Assembly (NCBI RefSeq): GCF_007827595.1
Contig: NZ_VISR01000026.1
Coordinates: 103,295-167,294 of the forward strand
Length of the DNA stretch: 64,000 nt
Origin: Streptomyces sp. BK340
GTDB taxonomy: Bacteria; Actinomycetota; Actinomycetes; Streptomycetales; Streptomycetaceae
Direction: 5' to 3'
The notes under the pieces are model-generated. The model did no database searches and had not been told where the DNA came from. It worked only from the letters and a program-made list of their open reading frames with translations. Of the stretch, positions 35,220-43,357 are shown one piece after another. The translations under genes were made by a program, and so were the position numbers. Within the stretch, counting starts at the first letter, position 1; every line of letters begins with the position of its first letter.

Positions 35220-36263
35220 GTGGCGCAGTCCACGCAGATCGGGCGCGCCCCTCACGCACCGTTGTCAGTGGTGGACGCTACGGTCTGCCCCGTGAACGGG
35301 GAGCGAAGCGACGAGTCGGTGGGCCGGCGTGCGGGTCTGGATCATGTGCTGGGGCTGATCGCGGACGCTCCCTGGAGCGGAAGCCTGGTCCTGCGCGGAA
35401 GCATGGTCATGCCGGCCTGGGTGGGAGCCGCGGCGCGCCAGCCCGCCGATCTCGACTGGGTGGTCCTGGAAGACGCCACCGGGGCCGATCCGCTGGACCC
35501 GTATCCGTACGTCGACGCGCTCGGCACCGTGCAGCAGTGGCCGGAGGCCGCAGACGGCGCGGCGGGGTACGAGATCTGGACGTACGAGGAGTTCGACACC
35601 GCCGGACAGCGGCCCGTTCTCCCGCCCGAGGGCCTGCACTGGCTGCCCGACGAGGACGTCGTGGAATCCGGCCCCCCGTACCTGGATCTGCTCGAACGTG
35701 TGGCGCAGCGGCCGTGGGCGGCCCCGGGTGTGCTCCTCGACGCGGAGAAGGCGCGCGTGGACGGCACGTGGACGTACACGGAGTACGACACACCAGGGGT
35801 ACGGCTGCTCATCCCCTGGCGCAGGGAAGGGGTGCCCGCGGGCGAGCTGCGGCTGGACTTCGCCCGCGACGAACTGCTTCCCGAGCCCCCGGTGTGGACC
35901 CTGATACCGCGCGGCGACGGGGGAGCGCCCAGCGCGGTGCGGACCGCGAGCCGGGAGCTGTCCCTGGCCTGGAAGCTGCTGTGGCTGCACACCGACAGCC
36001 GGGACGACGGCCGGGCGCAGGGCAAGGACCTGTACGACGCGGTGCTCCTCGCCGAGGGGGAGGGGGCGTCCCTCACGCCGCGTCTGCTGAGGTCGGTCTT
36101 CCGTCGTGCGGCGTGCGCGGAGACGGACGCTCTGCGCCCGGCCGCGGTGGTGCGGTGGGACGTGGACTGGGCCGTGTTCCAGCAGACGCATCCGTGGGTG
36201 CGCGGCACGGCGCAGGAGTGGCTGCTGCGGCTCGCCCGGGCGCTGGGACCGGTCGGCGCGTAA
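35220..36263 (+). CDS. AbiEii/AbiGii-like nucleotidyltransferase
   Basis: 347 aa. The nucleotidyltransferase signature is visible: SLVLRGSMVMPAW, then ADLDWVVL (the two catalytic Asp as DxD), with the conserved lysines in LAWKLLWLH and GKDLYDAVLLAEG. Known AbiEii toxins transfer nucleotides to target molecules and pair with an AbiEi antitoxin encoded just upstream. No such antitoxin gene is present; the neighbour is a divergent L,D-transpeptidase. The GTG start has AGGGAGG 6 nt upstream. It may be a solitary, non-toxic relative. Confidence 0.82.
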   Translation: MAQSTQIGRAPHAPLSVVDATVCPVNGERSDESVGRRAGLDHVLGLIADAPWSGSLVLRGSMVMPAWVGAAARQPADLDWVVLEDATGADPLDPYPYVDALGTVQQWPEAADGAAGYEIWTYEEFDTAGQRPVLPPEGLHWLPDEDVVESGPPYLDLLERVAQRPWAAPGVLLDAEKARVDGTWTYTEYDTPGVRLLIPWRREGVPAGELRLDFARDELLPEPPVWTLIPRGDGGAPSAVRTASRELSLAWKLLWLHTDSRDDGRAQGKDLYDAVLLAEGEGASLTPRLLRSVFRRAACAETDALRPAAVVRWDVDWAVFQQTHPWVRGTAQEWLLRLARALGPVGA

Positions 36264-36375
36264 GAAAATCGGTACTCGGTTCCTGATCGCTTTCCCTAGA
36301 CTCACCCTGCATCGCGCGGCGCCGACACATCTCGGCCGCGCGTTTCGTGACCACTGACACCGAGGGGAGCCGGCC

Positions 36376-36492
36376 GTGCGTGACCGTACCGCCGTCGTCG
36401 TCCCCCCGTCGCGGTCCGAGGTGATCCTGGTGTCCTCGTCCGTCCGGTGCCCGCTGCGCGGCCGGCACCGGATGCCCGTGACGACGTTCTGA
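36376..36492 (+). CDS. Candidate 38-aa leader peptide upstream of the EF-G paralogue
   Basis: GTG start with GAGGGGAG at good distance; codes for a short basic peptide (RDRTAVVVPPSRSEVILVSS, then SVRCPLRGRHRMP). It ends 132 nt before the EF-G-like gene, and the space between can form alternative hairpins. Such an arrangement fits ribosome-mediated attenuation. No family similarity is claimed; the evidence is the start signal and the position. Confidence 0.45.
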   Translation: MRDRTAVVVPPSRSEVILVSSSVRCPLRGRHRMPVTTF

Positions 36493-36499
36493 CCCGGTT

Positions 36500-36566
36500 C
36501 ACCACCAGCTCACACGGCACAGCCCACACCCGCCCGGTGGTGGGCGGCCGGGCCGGGTCCGGCCGC
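36500..36566 (+). promoter_or_regulatory. Mutually exclusive hairpins, candidate attenuator
   Basis: Three pairings compete. A: CACCACC (36500-36506) with GGTGGTG (36536-36542). B: CCGCCC (36530-36535) with GGGCGG (36542-36547). C: GCGGCCGG (36544-36551) with CCGGCCGC (36559-36566). B and C share bases 36544-36547, and A and B share base 36542 and the B loop. A ribosome stalled on the leader frame could change which one forms. Confidence 0.4.
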
Positions 36567-36624
36567 TCCTGACACGGGAAATCGCGCTGCCCCAGTTTCC
36601 TGATCCGCAGAAAGGCCATGGGCC

Positions 36625-38682
36625 GTGCGTACCAACCTCAGCACCCTCGCCACCGTCCGCAACCTCGGCATCCTCGCCCACGTCGACGCCGGCAAGACCA
36701 CCGTCACCGAGCGCTTCCTGTACGCGACGGGGACCACCCACAAGCGCGGCGAGGTCCACGACGGCACCACCGTCACCGACTTCGACCCGCAGGAACGCGA
36801 CCGTGGCATCACCATCTTCGCCGCCGCCGTCAGCTGCGGCTGGGACGGCCACCGCATCAACCTCATCGACACCCCGGGCCACGTCGACTTCGCCGACGAG
36901 GTCGAACGTTCGCTGCGTGTCCTCGACGGGGCGATCGCCGTCTTCGACGCGGTCGCCGGCGTCGAGCCGCAGAGCGAGTCGGTGTGGCGGCAGGCCGACC
37001 GGCACGGCGTGCCGAGAATCGCCTTCGTCAACAAGCTGGACCGCGCGGGTGCCGACCTCGACCGGGCCGTCGCCTCCATCCGGGAACGCCTGCATCCTGC
37101 CCCGCTCGTCGTCCAGTTGCCGATCGGGGCCGAGGACGGCTTCACCGGCGTGGTCGACCTGGTGCGCATGCGCTCCCTGCTCTGGGACGGCGGCGGAGGT
37201 GCGGCGGTGGAGGGACCGGTTCCCGAGACGCTGACGGAGGAGGCCCTGCGGCGACGCCGGGTGCTGGAGGAGGCGGTGGCCGAGCTGCATCCGGCCGCGC
37301 TGGAGGAGTTCTGCGCAGGGTCCGCTCTGAGCGAGCAGACCCTGGTCGCAGCCCTCCGGGACCTCACCCGCACCGGTGACGGCGTGGTCGTGCTGTGCGG
37401 CTCCGCCTACCGCAACCGCGGCATCGAACCACTGCTGGACGCGGTGGTGGCCTACCTGCCGTCGCCGCTGGACGTGCCCGCCGTACGCGGTGTCCACGGC
37501 GACACCGAACAGCGTCGGTCCGCCGACCCCGAAGCGCCTTTCGCTGCGCTCGCGTTCAAGGTGAACGCGGCCGGCATCGGGCGCCTGACCTGTGTGCGTG
37601 TCTACTCGGGCACGATCGGGAAGGGAGACACCGTGTGGGACCCCAGCACCGGGCGCACCGAGCGGGTGGCGCGGATCCTGCGGGTCATGGCGGACCGGCA
37701 CGTCCAGCTGGACAGGGCGGTCGCCGGTGACATCGTCGCGCTCGCGGGCCTGAAGTCGGCGCGGGCCGGCTCGACACTGTGCGATCCCGGTGCCCCGCTG
37801 CTCCTGGAGGCGCCCGTGGTCGCCGAGCCCGTGGTGTCCGTCGCCGTGGAGGCGCGCCGCAGCACCGACACCGGGCGGCTGGCGAGCGCGCTCGCGCGGC
37901 TGGCGGAGGAGGACCCCTCGCTGGTGGTGCGCACCGACGACGAGACCGGGCAGACCGTGCTGTCCGGGATGGGCGAGCTGCATCTGGAGGTCGCGGTGGA
38001 GAAGATCCGCCGTGACGGCGGACCGGAAGTCGTCGTGGGGCGTCCGCGGGTCGCGCACCGGGAGACCGTCGTGCGCGGGGTGAGCGGGCTGGTCTTCCGG
38101 CATGTCAAACAGGACGGCGGGGCGGGGCAGTTCGCGCATGTCGTCCTCGACGTCGAGCCGCTCGGGGCCGAAGCCGGCGCCACCGGCTTCGAGTTCCGGT
38201 CCGTCGTGGTCGGCGGGCGGGTGCCGCAGGAGTACGTGCGGGCCGTCGAGGCCGGCTGCCGGGACGCCCTGGCCGAGGGGCCGTTGGGCGGGCATCCGGT
38301 GACCGGTCTGCGGGTCACACTGAGCGACGGCTCCACCCATGTGAAGGACTCCTCCGAGATGGCCTTCCGGACCGCCGGCCGGCTGGGCCTGCGCGAGGCG
38401 CTGCGGGCCTGCGCGGTGGCCCTGCTGGAACCGGTGGCCGAGGTCACGGTCACCGTGCCGGAGGACGCGGTCGGCGGCGTGCTCGGTGATCTGGCCGCCC
38501 GGCGTGGGCGGGTCAACGGGTCCGAGAGCAGGAACGGCTCGGCGGTGCTGACCGCGACCGTGCCGCTGGCCGAACTGTTCGGCTATGCGACTCGGTTGCG
38601 CAGCCGGACCCAGGGGCGGGGCACGTTCACCACCCGGCCGGCAGGTTACGCGCCGGCGCCGCAGCCGGCAGCGGCTCGGTAG
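36625..38682 (+). CDS. Translation factor GTPase, elongation factor G paralogue
   Basis: 685 aa with the five EF-G/ribosomal-protection domains. G motifs: HVDAGKTTVTERFL, RGITI, DTPGHVDFADEV, VNKLDRAGADLD and GSAY. The later domains include FRHVKQDGGAGQFAHV and GLRVTLSDGSTHVKDSSEMAF. This type is distinct from the housekeeping FusA and close to the Otr(A)/TetM-like ribosomal protection group, so it may either rescue ribosomes from a drug or act as an alternative EF-G. The GTG start has AAAGG upstream. The leader ORF and hairpins before it suggest control by translation stress. Confidence 0.88.
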   Translation: MRTNLSTLATVRNLGILAHVDAGKTTVTERFLYATGTTHKRGEVHDGTTVTDFDPQERDRGITIFAAAVSCGWDGHRINLIDTPGHVDFADEVERSLRVLDGAIAVFDAVAGVEPQSESVWRQADRHGVPRIAFVNKLDRAGADLDRAVASIRERLHPAPLVVQLPIGAEDGFTGVVDLVRMRSLLWDGGGGAAVEGPVPETLTEEALRRRRVLEEAVAELHPAALEEFCAGSALSEQTLVAALRDLTRTGDGVVVLCGSAYRNRGIEPLLDAVVAYLPSPLDVPAVRGVHGDTEQRRSADPEAPFAALAFKVNAAGIGRLTCVRVYSGTIGKGDTVWDPSTGRTERVARILRVMADRHVQLDRAVAGDIVALAGLKSARAGSTLCDPGAPLLLEAPVVAEPVVSVAVEARRSTDTGRLASALARLAEEDPSLVVRTDDETGQTVLSGMGELHLEVAVEKIRRDGGPEVVVGRPRVAHRETVVRGVSGLVFRHVKQDGGAGQFAHVVLDVEPLGAEAGATGFEFRSVVVGGRVPQEYVRAVEAGCRDALAEGPLGGHPVTGLRVTLSDGSTHVKDSSEMAFRTAGRLGLREALRACAVALLEPVAEVTVTVPEDAVGGVLGDLAARRGRVNGSESRNGSAVLTATVPLAELFGYATRLRSRTQGRGTFTTRPAGYAPAPQPAAAR

Positions 38683-38688
38683 CCCTGC

Positions 38689-38704
38689 CCCACCGTGCGG
38701 TGGG
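38689..38704 (+). terminator. First hairpin after the EF-G paralogue
   Basis: CCCACC-gtgc-GGTGGG, 6-bp stem, 7 nt after the stop. The half-sequence CCGTGCGGTGGGC is repeated at 38712-38724. Confidence 0.5.
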
Positions 38705-38731
38705 CTGCCCCCCGTGCGGTGGGCCGCACCG

Positions 38732-38762
38732 GCACGAGGGGCGCGCCACGCGCCCCTCGTGC
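38732..38762 (+). terminator. Second, stronger hairpin after the EF-G paralogue
   Basis: GCACGAGGGGCGCG-cca-CGCGCCCCTCGTGC, perfect 14-bp stem and 3-nt loop; probably the main terminator of the gene. Confidence 0.8.
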
Positions 38763-38953
38763 CCGCACCGGCCGGCCCGCGACCTCGGCAGCGGAACGAC
38801 GGGCGCCCGGGGACCGAGGACACAGTGGCGGTCCTCGGTCCCCGGGCTGCCACCGGACGGCCGGAAAATCACCCTCGCCGGGCGATGCGCTCACTCGGGG
38901 AGCCGGATGAGGTGGAACATGGACACCGGTGGCCCGGAAGGCGTGAGGCGAAG

Positions 38954-39415
38954 ATGACCGAGGACATCACGGGCGCGATCGGCGCGGCCGCGCTCGCCGA
39001 GGCGAACGCTCCTGTGTTCGAAACGATCGTCCGGATGACGCTCGACACCTTAGAACGGTCCGGACTCGATGCCGAGAGCCGTCTGCTCGCCCGCATCGCC
39101 GCCCTGGTGACCCTGGACGCCGCACCGGCCTCCTACCTGCTCGACATCGGCACGGCGCAACAGCTCGGCCTCCCAATCGAGAAGATCCAGGGCACGGTCG
39201 TGGCGGTCGCCCCCGTCGTGGGCAGCGCCCGTGCGGTGTCCGCGGCCCAGAACATCGGGGTGGGCTTCGGGCTGGACCTGCCGGGAACGGACGCGGCACG
39301 ACCGTCGGCCGCCGCGATCACCTGCGAAGGGCGTGAACCATGTGCCGCTGGCTCGCCTACTCGGGAACTCCTCTGGTCATGGACGAGGTCCTGTACCGCC
39401 CGAAACACTCGCTGA
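38954..39415 (+). CDS. Carboxymuconolactone decarboxylase-like (CMD) protein
   Basis: 153 aa. The CMD-like core is residues about 25-105 (ESRLLARIAALVTLDAAPAS, KIQGTVVAVAPVVGSARAVS), without the CxxC of AhpD peroxidases. GAGGCGAAG precedes the ATG. The last 25 codons (from 39340) overlap the next gene in another frame and have no family similarity; another frame has a stop just before that gene's ATG (GCGTGAACCATG), so a late frameshift, or a natural long tail, is possible. Probably cotranscribed with the amidotransferase gene. Confidence 0.75.
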   Translation: MTEDITGAIGAAALAEANAPVFETIVRMTLDTLERSGLDAESRLLARIAALVTLDAAPASYLLDIGTAQQLGLPIEKIQGTVVAVAPVVGSARAVSAAQNIGVGFGLDLPGTDAARPSAAAITCEGREPCAAGSPTRELLWSWTRSCTARNTR

Positions 39416-40173
39416 TCGACCAGAGCCTGCACGCGCGGATGGGCGTCGAGACGACCAACGGCGACGGTTTCGGCATCGGCTGGTACGAGGAACACGCCCG
39501 CACCCCGGCCGTGTTCCACGACATCGGCCCGGCCTGGAGCAACCGCAACCTACGGGAGATCGCCGGACACGTCCGCGCCCCCCTGTTCTTCGCGCACGTC
39601 CGGGCCTCCACCGGTACGGCGGTGCAGCAGACCAACTGCCACCCGTTCCGATACGACCGCTGGATGTGGATGCACAACGGCTCCATCGCGGGCTTCCACA
39701 CATTCCGCCGGGATCTCCTCCTCGCCGTCGCCCCGGAGCTCTTCGCGTCGATCGAAGGCACCACGGACTCCGAGGCGATGTTCTACCTGGCCCTCACGTT
39801 CGGACTCGAGGAGGACCCGCCCGGTGCCGTCGCCCGTATGACGGGCTTCGTCGAGCGGATCGCCCGGGAGCACGGGGTGCAGGCCCCGCTGCAGATGACG
39901 ATCGCGGTGGCCGACGGGGAACGGCTCCTGGCCTTCCGGTACGCCAGCGAGGGCACGCCGAGGTCGCTGTACTACAGCGCCGGCGTCGAGGACCTACGAG
40001 CCCTGCACCCGGAGACCGACTTCTTGAGAGACGTCTCCGACGAGACCCGCCTGGTGGTCTCGGAACCCCTCGGCGACCTGCCCGGCGCCTGGATCGAGGT
40101 CCCGGCGGACAGCTACGGAATCGTCCAGCCGGGCGGGGACGTACTACAGGACTTCCGGCCGGAGGAGCCCTGA
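39340..40173 (+). CDS. Class II glutamine amidotransferase (YafJ/EgtC-like)
   Basis: 277 aa. Ntn hydrolase: the nucleophile Cys2 follows the start Met (MCRWLAYSG), with NGDGFGIGWY, FFAHVRASTG, NCHPFRYDRWMWMHNGSIAG and DSEAMFYL all matching the class II glutaminase fold. EgtC of this family hydrolyses gamma-glutamyl bonds in ergothioneine synthesis, but no egt genes are adjacent, so the substrate is unknown. Overlaps the preceding CMD-like gene by 76 nt. Confidence 0.9.
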   Translation: MCRWLAYSGTPLVMDEVLYRPKHSLIDQSLHARMGVETTNGDGFGIGWYEEHARTPAVFHDIGPAWSNRNLREIAGHVRAPLFFAHVRASTGTAVQQTNCHPFRYDRWMWMHNGSIAGFHTFRRDLLLAVAPELFASIEGTTDSEAMFYLALTFGLEEDPPGAVARMTGFVERIAREHGVQAPLQMTIAVADGERLLAFRYASEGTPRSLYYSAGVEDLRALHPETDFLRDVSDETRLVVSEPLGDLPGAWIEVPADSYGIVQPGGDVLQDFRPEEP

Positions 40174-40550
40174 CAGGTGTCCGGTGGAGTACGCGCCACC
40201 GCCGGGCGACGCGATGCGAAGCAGCCGACTCGCGCTGCCGCGCGCTCGGCACTGTCTTACGGGTGCCGCGGGCCGGGGCCGCCGTCCGGGAAGGCCGTGC
40301 ATCCCCTGGTGCCGAGGCGGCGCCGGCAGCGCGCCTGACCTCGCCGGGCCGGCGGCGCGCCGGGCCCTCTGCCGGTCGACGGCGCGGCGCATTGCTCACT
40401 TGGCGGTCGTACGACGCCGCCTTGCTGCGGCGGTGAGACGCGCTCCACCGGCTCCCACCGGGCTGACCGTCCACGCCGGCCGACGCGGAAACCCTGACCG
40501 GTGCCGACTCGGCCGGGAGCGCGATGCCTGCTCAACCCCCGGAGGGACCC
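40174..40550. other. Intergenic region between convergent amidotransferase and ROK genes
   Basis: 377 bases without a supported gene. Short GC-rich inverted repeats occur (for example CGCCGC-cttgct-GCGGCG near 40417-40434), which could act as a shared terminator. Confidence 0.5.
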
Positions 40551-41840
40551 TCACACCAGCCGTCCGTCCACCGCCGCCCGCCAGGCCGGTGCCTTCACCG
40601 GGCGCGCCGCGGGCCTCGGCCGTTGCCCGCCCCGGGCGAAGAACGCCGCCAGCGGGAGGACCGCCGCCCCCACGGTGACCGCGTCCGGTCCCAGTCGGCC
40701 GAGTCCGATGCCGACCCGGCCCGCCGGGAAGCGGAGTGCCTGCGCGAGGGCGTGGGTGCGGACCTCGTCCAGGAAGGCGCCGCCGAGCTGGAGGCCCGCC
40801 CAGCCGCCGATGAGGACGCGTTCGGGCTGGAAGAGGTTGATCAGGTCGGACAGGCCGGCGCCCAGGTACTCGGCGGTCTCGGCAAGGACGGCCGCCGCCA
40901 CCGGGTCGGGCGTGCTGCCGTTCGAGGGGCGGGCCGCGGCGAGCAGTTCGGTGAGGGCCCGTTCTTCGCCCGCCCCGGGCGACGGTTGCCCGCCCGCCTC
41001 CCGCCAGCGTGCCACCAGCGCCTCCGCGCCCGCGTACGCCTCCAGACAGCCCCGGGCGCCGCACCGGCATCGGCGTCCGCCGACCCGTACCGTCAGATGT
41101 CCCCACTCCACCGCCCGTCCCTGGGCGGCCTCCTCGGTGACCACGCAGGCGCCGACTCCGGAGCCGAAGAGCACGACCACGGCATTGCGGGCGCCGCGGC
41201 CGGCACCGAACCACATCTCGGCCTGGCCCAGGGTCTTGGCGCCGTTGTCGATGAAGTAGGGGATGTGGGAAGGGAGTTGGCCGGTCAGACGAAGCCGTCG
41301 CTCCAATGGGACCGCGTCCCAGCCGATCGTCTGGCCGTGGACGACGGCGCCCTCGTCGCCTGCGTCCTCGATGATGCCGGGCACGCCGATGCCGACGCCG
41401 AGGAGGTCGTCGGGGGCGAGCGCGGACGTGCGGAGCATCTCGGCCATGCCCTCCTGCACGTGGCCGACGACGGCGTCGACGTCGTATCCGCGTGGACCCA
41501 ACGGGACTTCCGCTCGAGCGAGTTCGCGCAGTCCGAGGTCGAACAGCTCCACGCGTACCCGGGTCTCGCCGACGTCGACCCCGATGAGCCGGCCGCTGTC
41601 CGGTCGTATCCGTAGCAGTCGGCGCGGGCGGCCGGCGTCGGAGCCGATCACGCCTGCCTCCTCCACCAGGCCGTCGGTGAGGAGTTCGGCGGCGACGTTG
41701 CTGACGGAGCCCGAACTCAGCCCGGTCGCCGGGCCGAGCGCCTGCCGGCTCATCGGGCCGTCGAAATACAACCGTTGCAGAACGGCGCTCCGGCTCTCCC
41801 GCCGCAGGTCACGCACCGTACGGCCGCCCAGCCCTGCCAC
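40551..41840 (-). CDS. ROK family transcriptional regulator
   Basis: 429 aa. N-terminal winged helix (SRQALGPATGLSSGSVSNVA, residues about 30-60), then a ROK sugar-kinase-like fold with LIGVDVGETRVRVELFDLG, GVGIGVPGIIEDAG, EWGHLTVRVGG and the zinc motif CRCGARGCLEAYAG. Usually a repressor released by a sugar or sugar phosphate. The GTG start follows GGGAGG. It is divergent from the sugar ABC operon, so that operon and its beta-glucosidase are the expected targets. Confidence 0.92.
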   Translation of the reverse strand: MAGLGGRTVRDLRRESRSAVLQRLYFDGPMSRQALGPATGLSSGSVSNVAAELLTDGLVEEAGVIGSDAGRPRRLLRIRPDSGRLIGVDVGETRVRVELFDLGLRELARAEVPLGPRGYDVDAVVGHVQEGMAEMLRTSALAPDDLLGVGIGVPGIIEDAGDEGAVVHGQTIGWDAVPLERRLRLTGQLPSHIPYFIDNGAKTLGQAEMWFGAGRGARNAVVVLFGSGVGACVVTEEAAQGRAVEWGHLTVRVGGRRCRCGARGCLEAYAGAEALVARWREAGGQPSPGAGEERALTELLAAARPSNGSTPDPVAAAVLAETAEYLGAGLSDLINLFQPERVLIGGWAGLQLGGAFLDEVRTHALAQALRFPAGRVGIGLGRLGPDAVTVGAAVLPLAAFFARGGQRPRPAARPVKAPAWRAAVDGRLV

Positions 41841-41901
41841 CCGACCTCCCTGGTTCGCGCATATTTGTGGCCCGCCGGAGCGGATGCCGTTGCCGGATCC
41901 C

Positions 41902-41930
41902 TTGACGAGCGATTCTCTTGAGGTTTAACT
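41902..41930 (+). promoter_or_regulatory. Candidate sigma-70-like promoter of the sugar ABC operon
   Basis: TTGACG, 17 bases, TTAACT. The -35 box is good and the -10 box moderate. The region is clearly AT-rich against its surroundings and lies about 105 nt upstream of the binding-protein gene. Confidence 0.55.
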
Positions 41931-41948
41931 CACATCCTAAATTAAGCC
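41922..41948. promoter_or_regulatory. Inverted repeat overlapping the promoter, candidate ROK operator
   Basis: GGTTTAA (41922-41928) and TTAAGCC (41942-41948) match at 6 of 7 positions as an inverted pair around a 13-base spacer and overlap the -10 box. This is where a repressor would block transcription. Confidence 0.4.
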
Positions 41949-42035
41949 ATGAGGGGCCTCGAGGGTCGGACGGGTGTCGGCTTCCGCGAGCGGCCTCTCG
42001 GGGTTCTCGACTCCCGGAAAGGGACACCTGGAGCC

Positions 42036-43352
42036 ATGCGCAGCATCCGAGCCGCGGCCGTAGGCGCCGTCACCATGTCTCTCGCTCTCGCGGCCACGGC
42101 CTGCGGAGGCGGTTCGTCGAACGGCAGCGGGTCCGACGACTCGCCGAAGACGCTGACCTACTGGGCCTCCAACCAGGGCGCCAGTATCGCCGTCGACAAG
42201 AAGGTCCTCCAGCCCGAACTGGACAAGTTCGAGAGGCAGACCGGGATCAAGGTGAAGGTGGAGGTCGTGCCCTGGTCCGATCTGCTCAACCGGATTCTGA
42301 CGGCGACCACCTCCGGCCAGGGCCCGGACGTGCTGAACATCGGCAACACCTGGAGCGCCTCCCTGCAGGCGACCGGCGCACTGCTGCCGTGGGACGCCAA
42401 GAACTTCGACAAGATCGGCGGCAGGGACCGGTTCGTCGACTCCGCGCTCGGATCCACGGGCGCCCAGGGCAAGGACCCGGCCGCCGTGCCGCTGTACTCG
42501 ATGGCGTACGCGCTCTACTACAACAAGCAGATCTTCGCCGACGCCGGCATCTCCAAGCCCCCGGCCACCTGGGACGAGCTGATCGCCGACGGCAAGAAGA
42601 TCAAGGCGAAGGGCAAGTCGGTCCTCGGCGCCGAGGGCTCGAACGTGTCGGAGAACATCCACCACGTCTTCGTCTTCGCCAAGCAGCACGATGCCGACTT
42701 CTTCACCGCCGACGGAAAGCCCGACTTCACCAACCCCAAGGTGGTCGACGCGGTCAAGCAGTACGTCGACCTGATGGCCAAGGACAAGGTCATCCCGACC
42801 GGCGACGCCGAGTACGCGCAGAACCAGTCCGTCAGCGACTTCGCCAAGGGCAAGCAGGCCATGCTGCTGTGGCAGACCGCCTCAGCCAACCTCAAGTCCC
42901 AGGGCATGAGCGAGGACGCCTACGGCATCGCCCCCGTGCCCGTGCAGTCCGGCACCCCCGGCGCCGGCGCCCAGACCAACTCGATGGTCGCCGGGATCAA
43001 CATCGCGGTCTTCAAGAACAGTCACAACCTCGCCGGCGCCACGAAGTTCGTGAAGTTCATGACCAGCGATGACGAGCAGAAGACCCTCAACACGGCCTAC
43101 AGCACCGTCCCGCCGGTCAAGGCCGCCCAGGAGGACGCGGCGTTCAACTCCCCGGCGACCGCGGTGCTGAAGAGCACCCTCGCCACCAGCGCCGCCGCGC
43201 TGCCGCAGGTCCCCGCCGAGTCGCAGTTCGAGACGACGGTCGGCACGGCCGTCAAGGAGCTGTTCGCCGACGCCGCCGCCGGACGCGCGGTGACCACCGA
43301 CTCCGTCAAGGCCAAGCTGGAGAAGGCCCAGCAGCAGATGCCGGCGGCCTGA
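42036..43352 (+). CDS. Sugar ABC transporter substrate-binding lipoprotein
   Basis: 438 aa. Lipoprotein signal with lipobox ATAC (LALAATACGGG), then a cluster B/F sugar-binding fold (KTLTYWASNQG, GIKVKVEVVPWSDLLNRIL, GQGPDVLNIGNTW, YYNKQIFADAGISKPPATWD). The start ATG 42036 follows GGAG; an upstream frame start at 41949 would place the signal peptide internally. It captures a sugar, probably a beta-glucoside given the linked GH1 enzyme, and delivers it to the two permeases. Confidence 0.93.
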   Translation: MRSIRAAAVGAVTMSLALAATACGGGSSNGSGSDDSPKTLTYWASNQGASIAVDKKVLQPELDKFERQTGIKVKVEVVPWSDLLNRILTATTSGQGPDVLNIGNTWSASLQATGALLPWDAKNFDKIGGRDRFVDSALGSTGAQGKDPAAVPLYSMAYALYYNKQIFADAGISKPPATWDELIADGKKIKAKGKSVLGAEGSNVSENIHHVFVFAKQHDADFFTADGKPDFTNPKVVDAVKQYVDLMAKDKVIPTGDAEYAQNQSVSDFAKGKQAMLLWQTASANLKSQGMSEDAYGIAPVPVQSGTPGAGAQTNSMVAGINIAVFKNSHNLAGATKFVKFMTSDDEQKTLNTAYSTVPPVKAAQEDAAFNSPATAVLKSTLATSAAALPQVPAESQFETTVGTAVKELFADAAAGRAVTTDSVKAKLEKAQQQMPAA

Positions 43353-43357
43353 GCACG

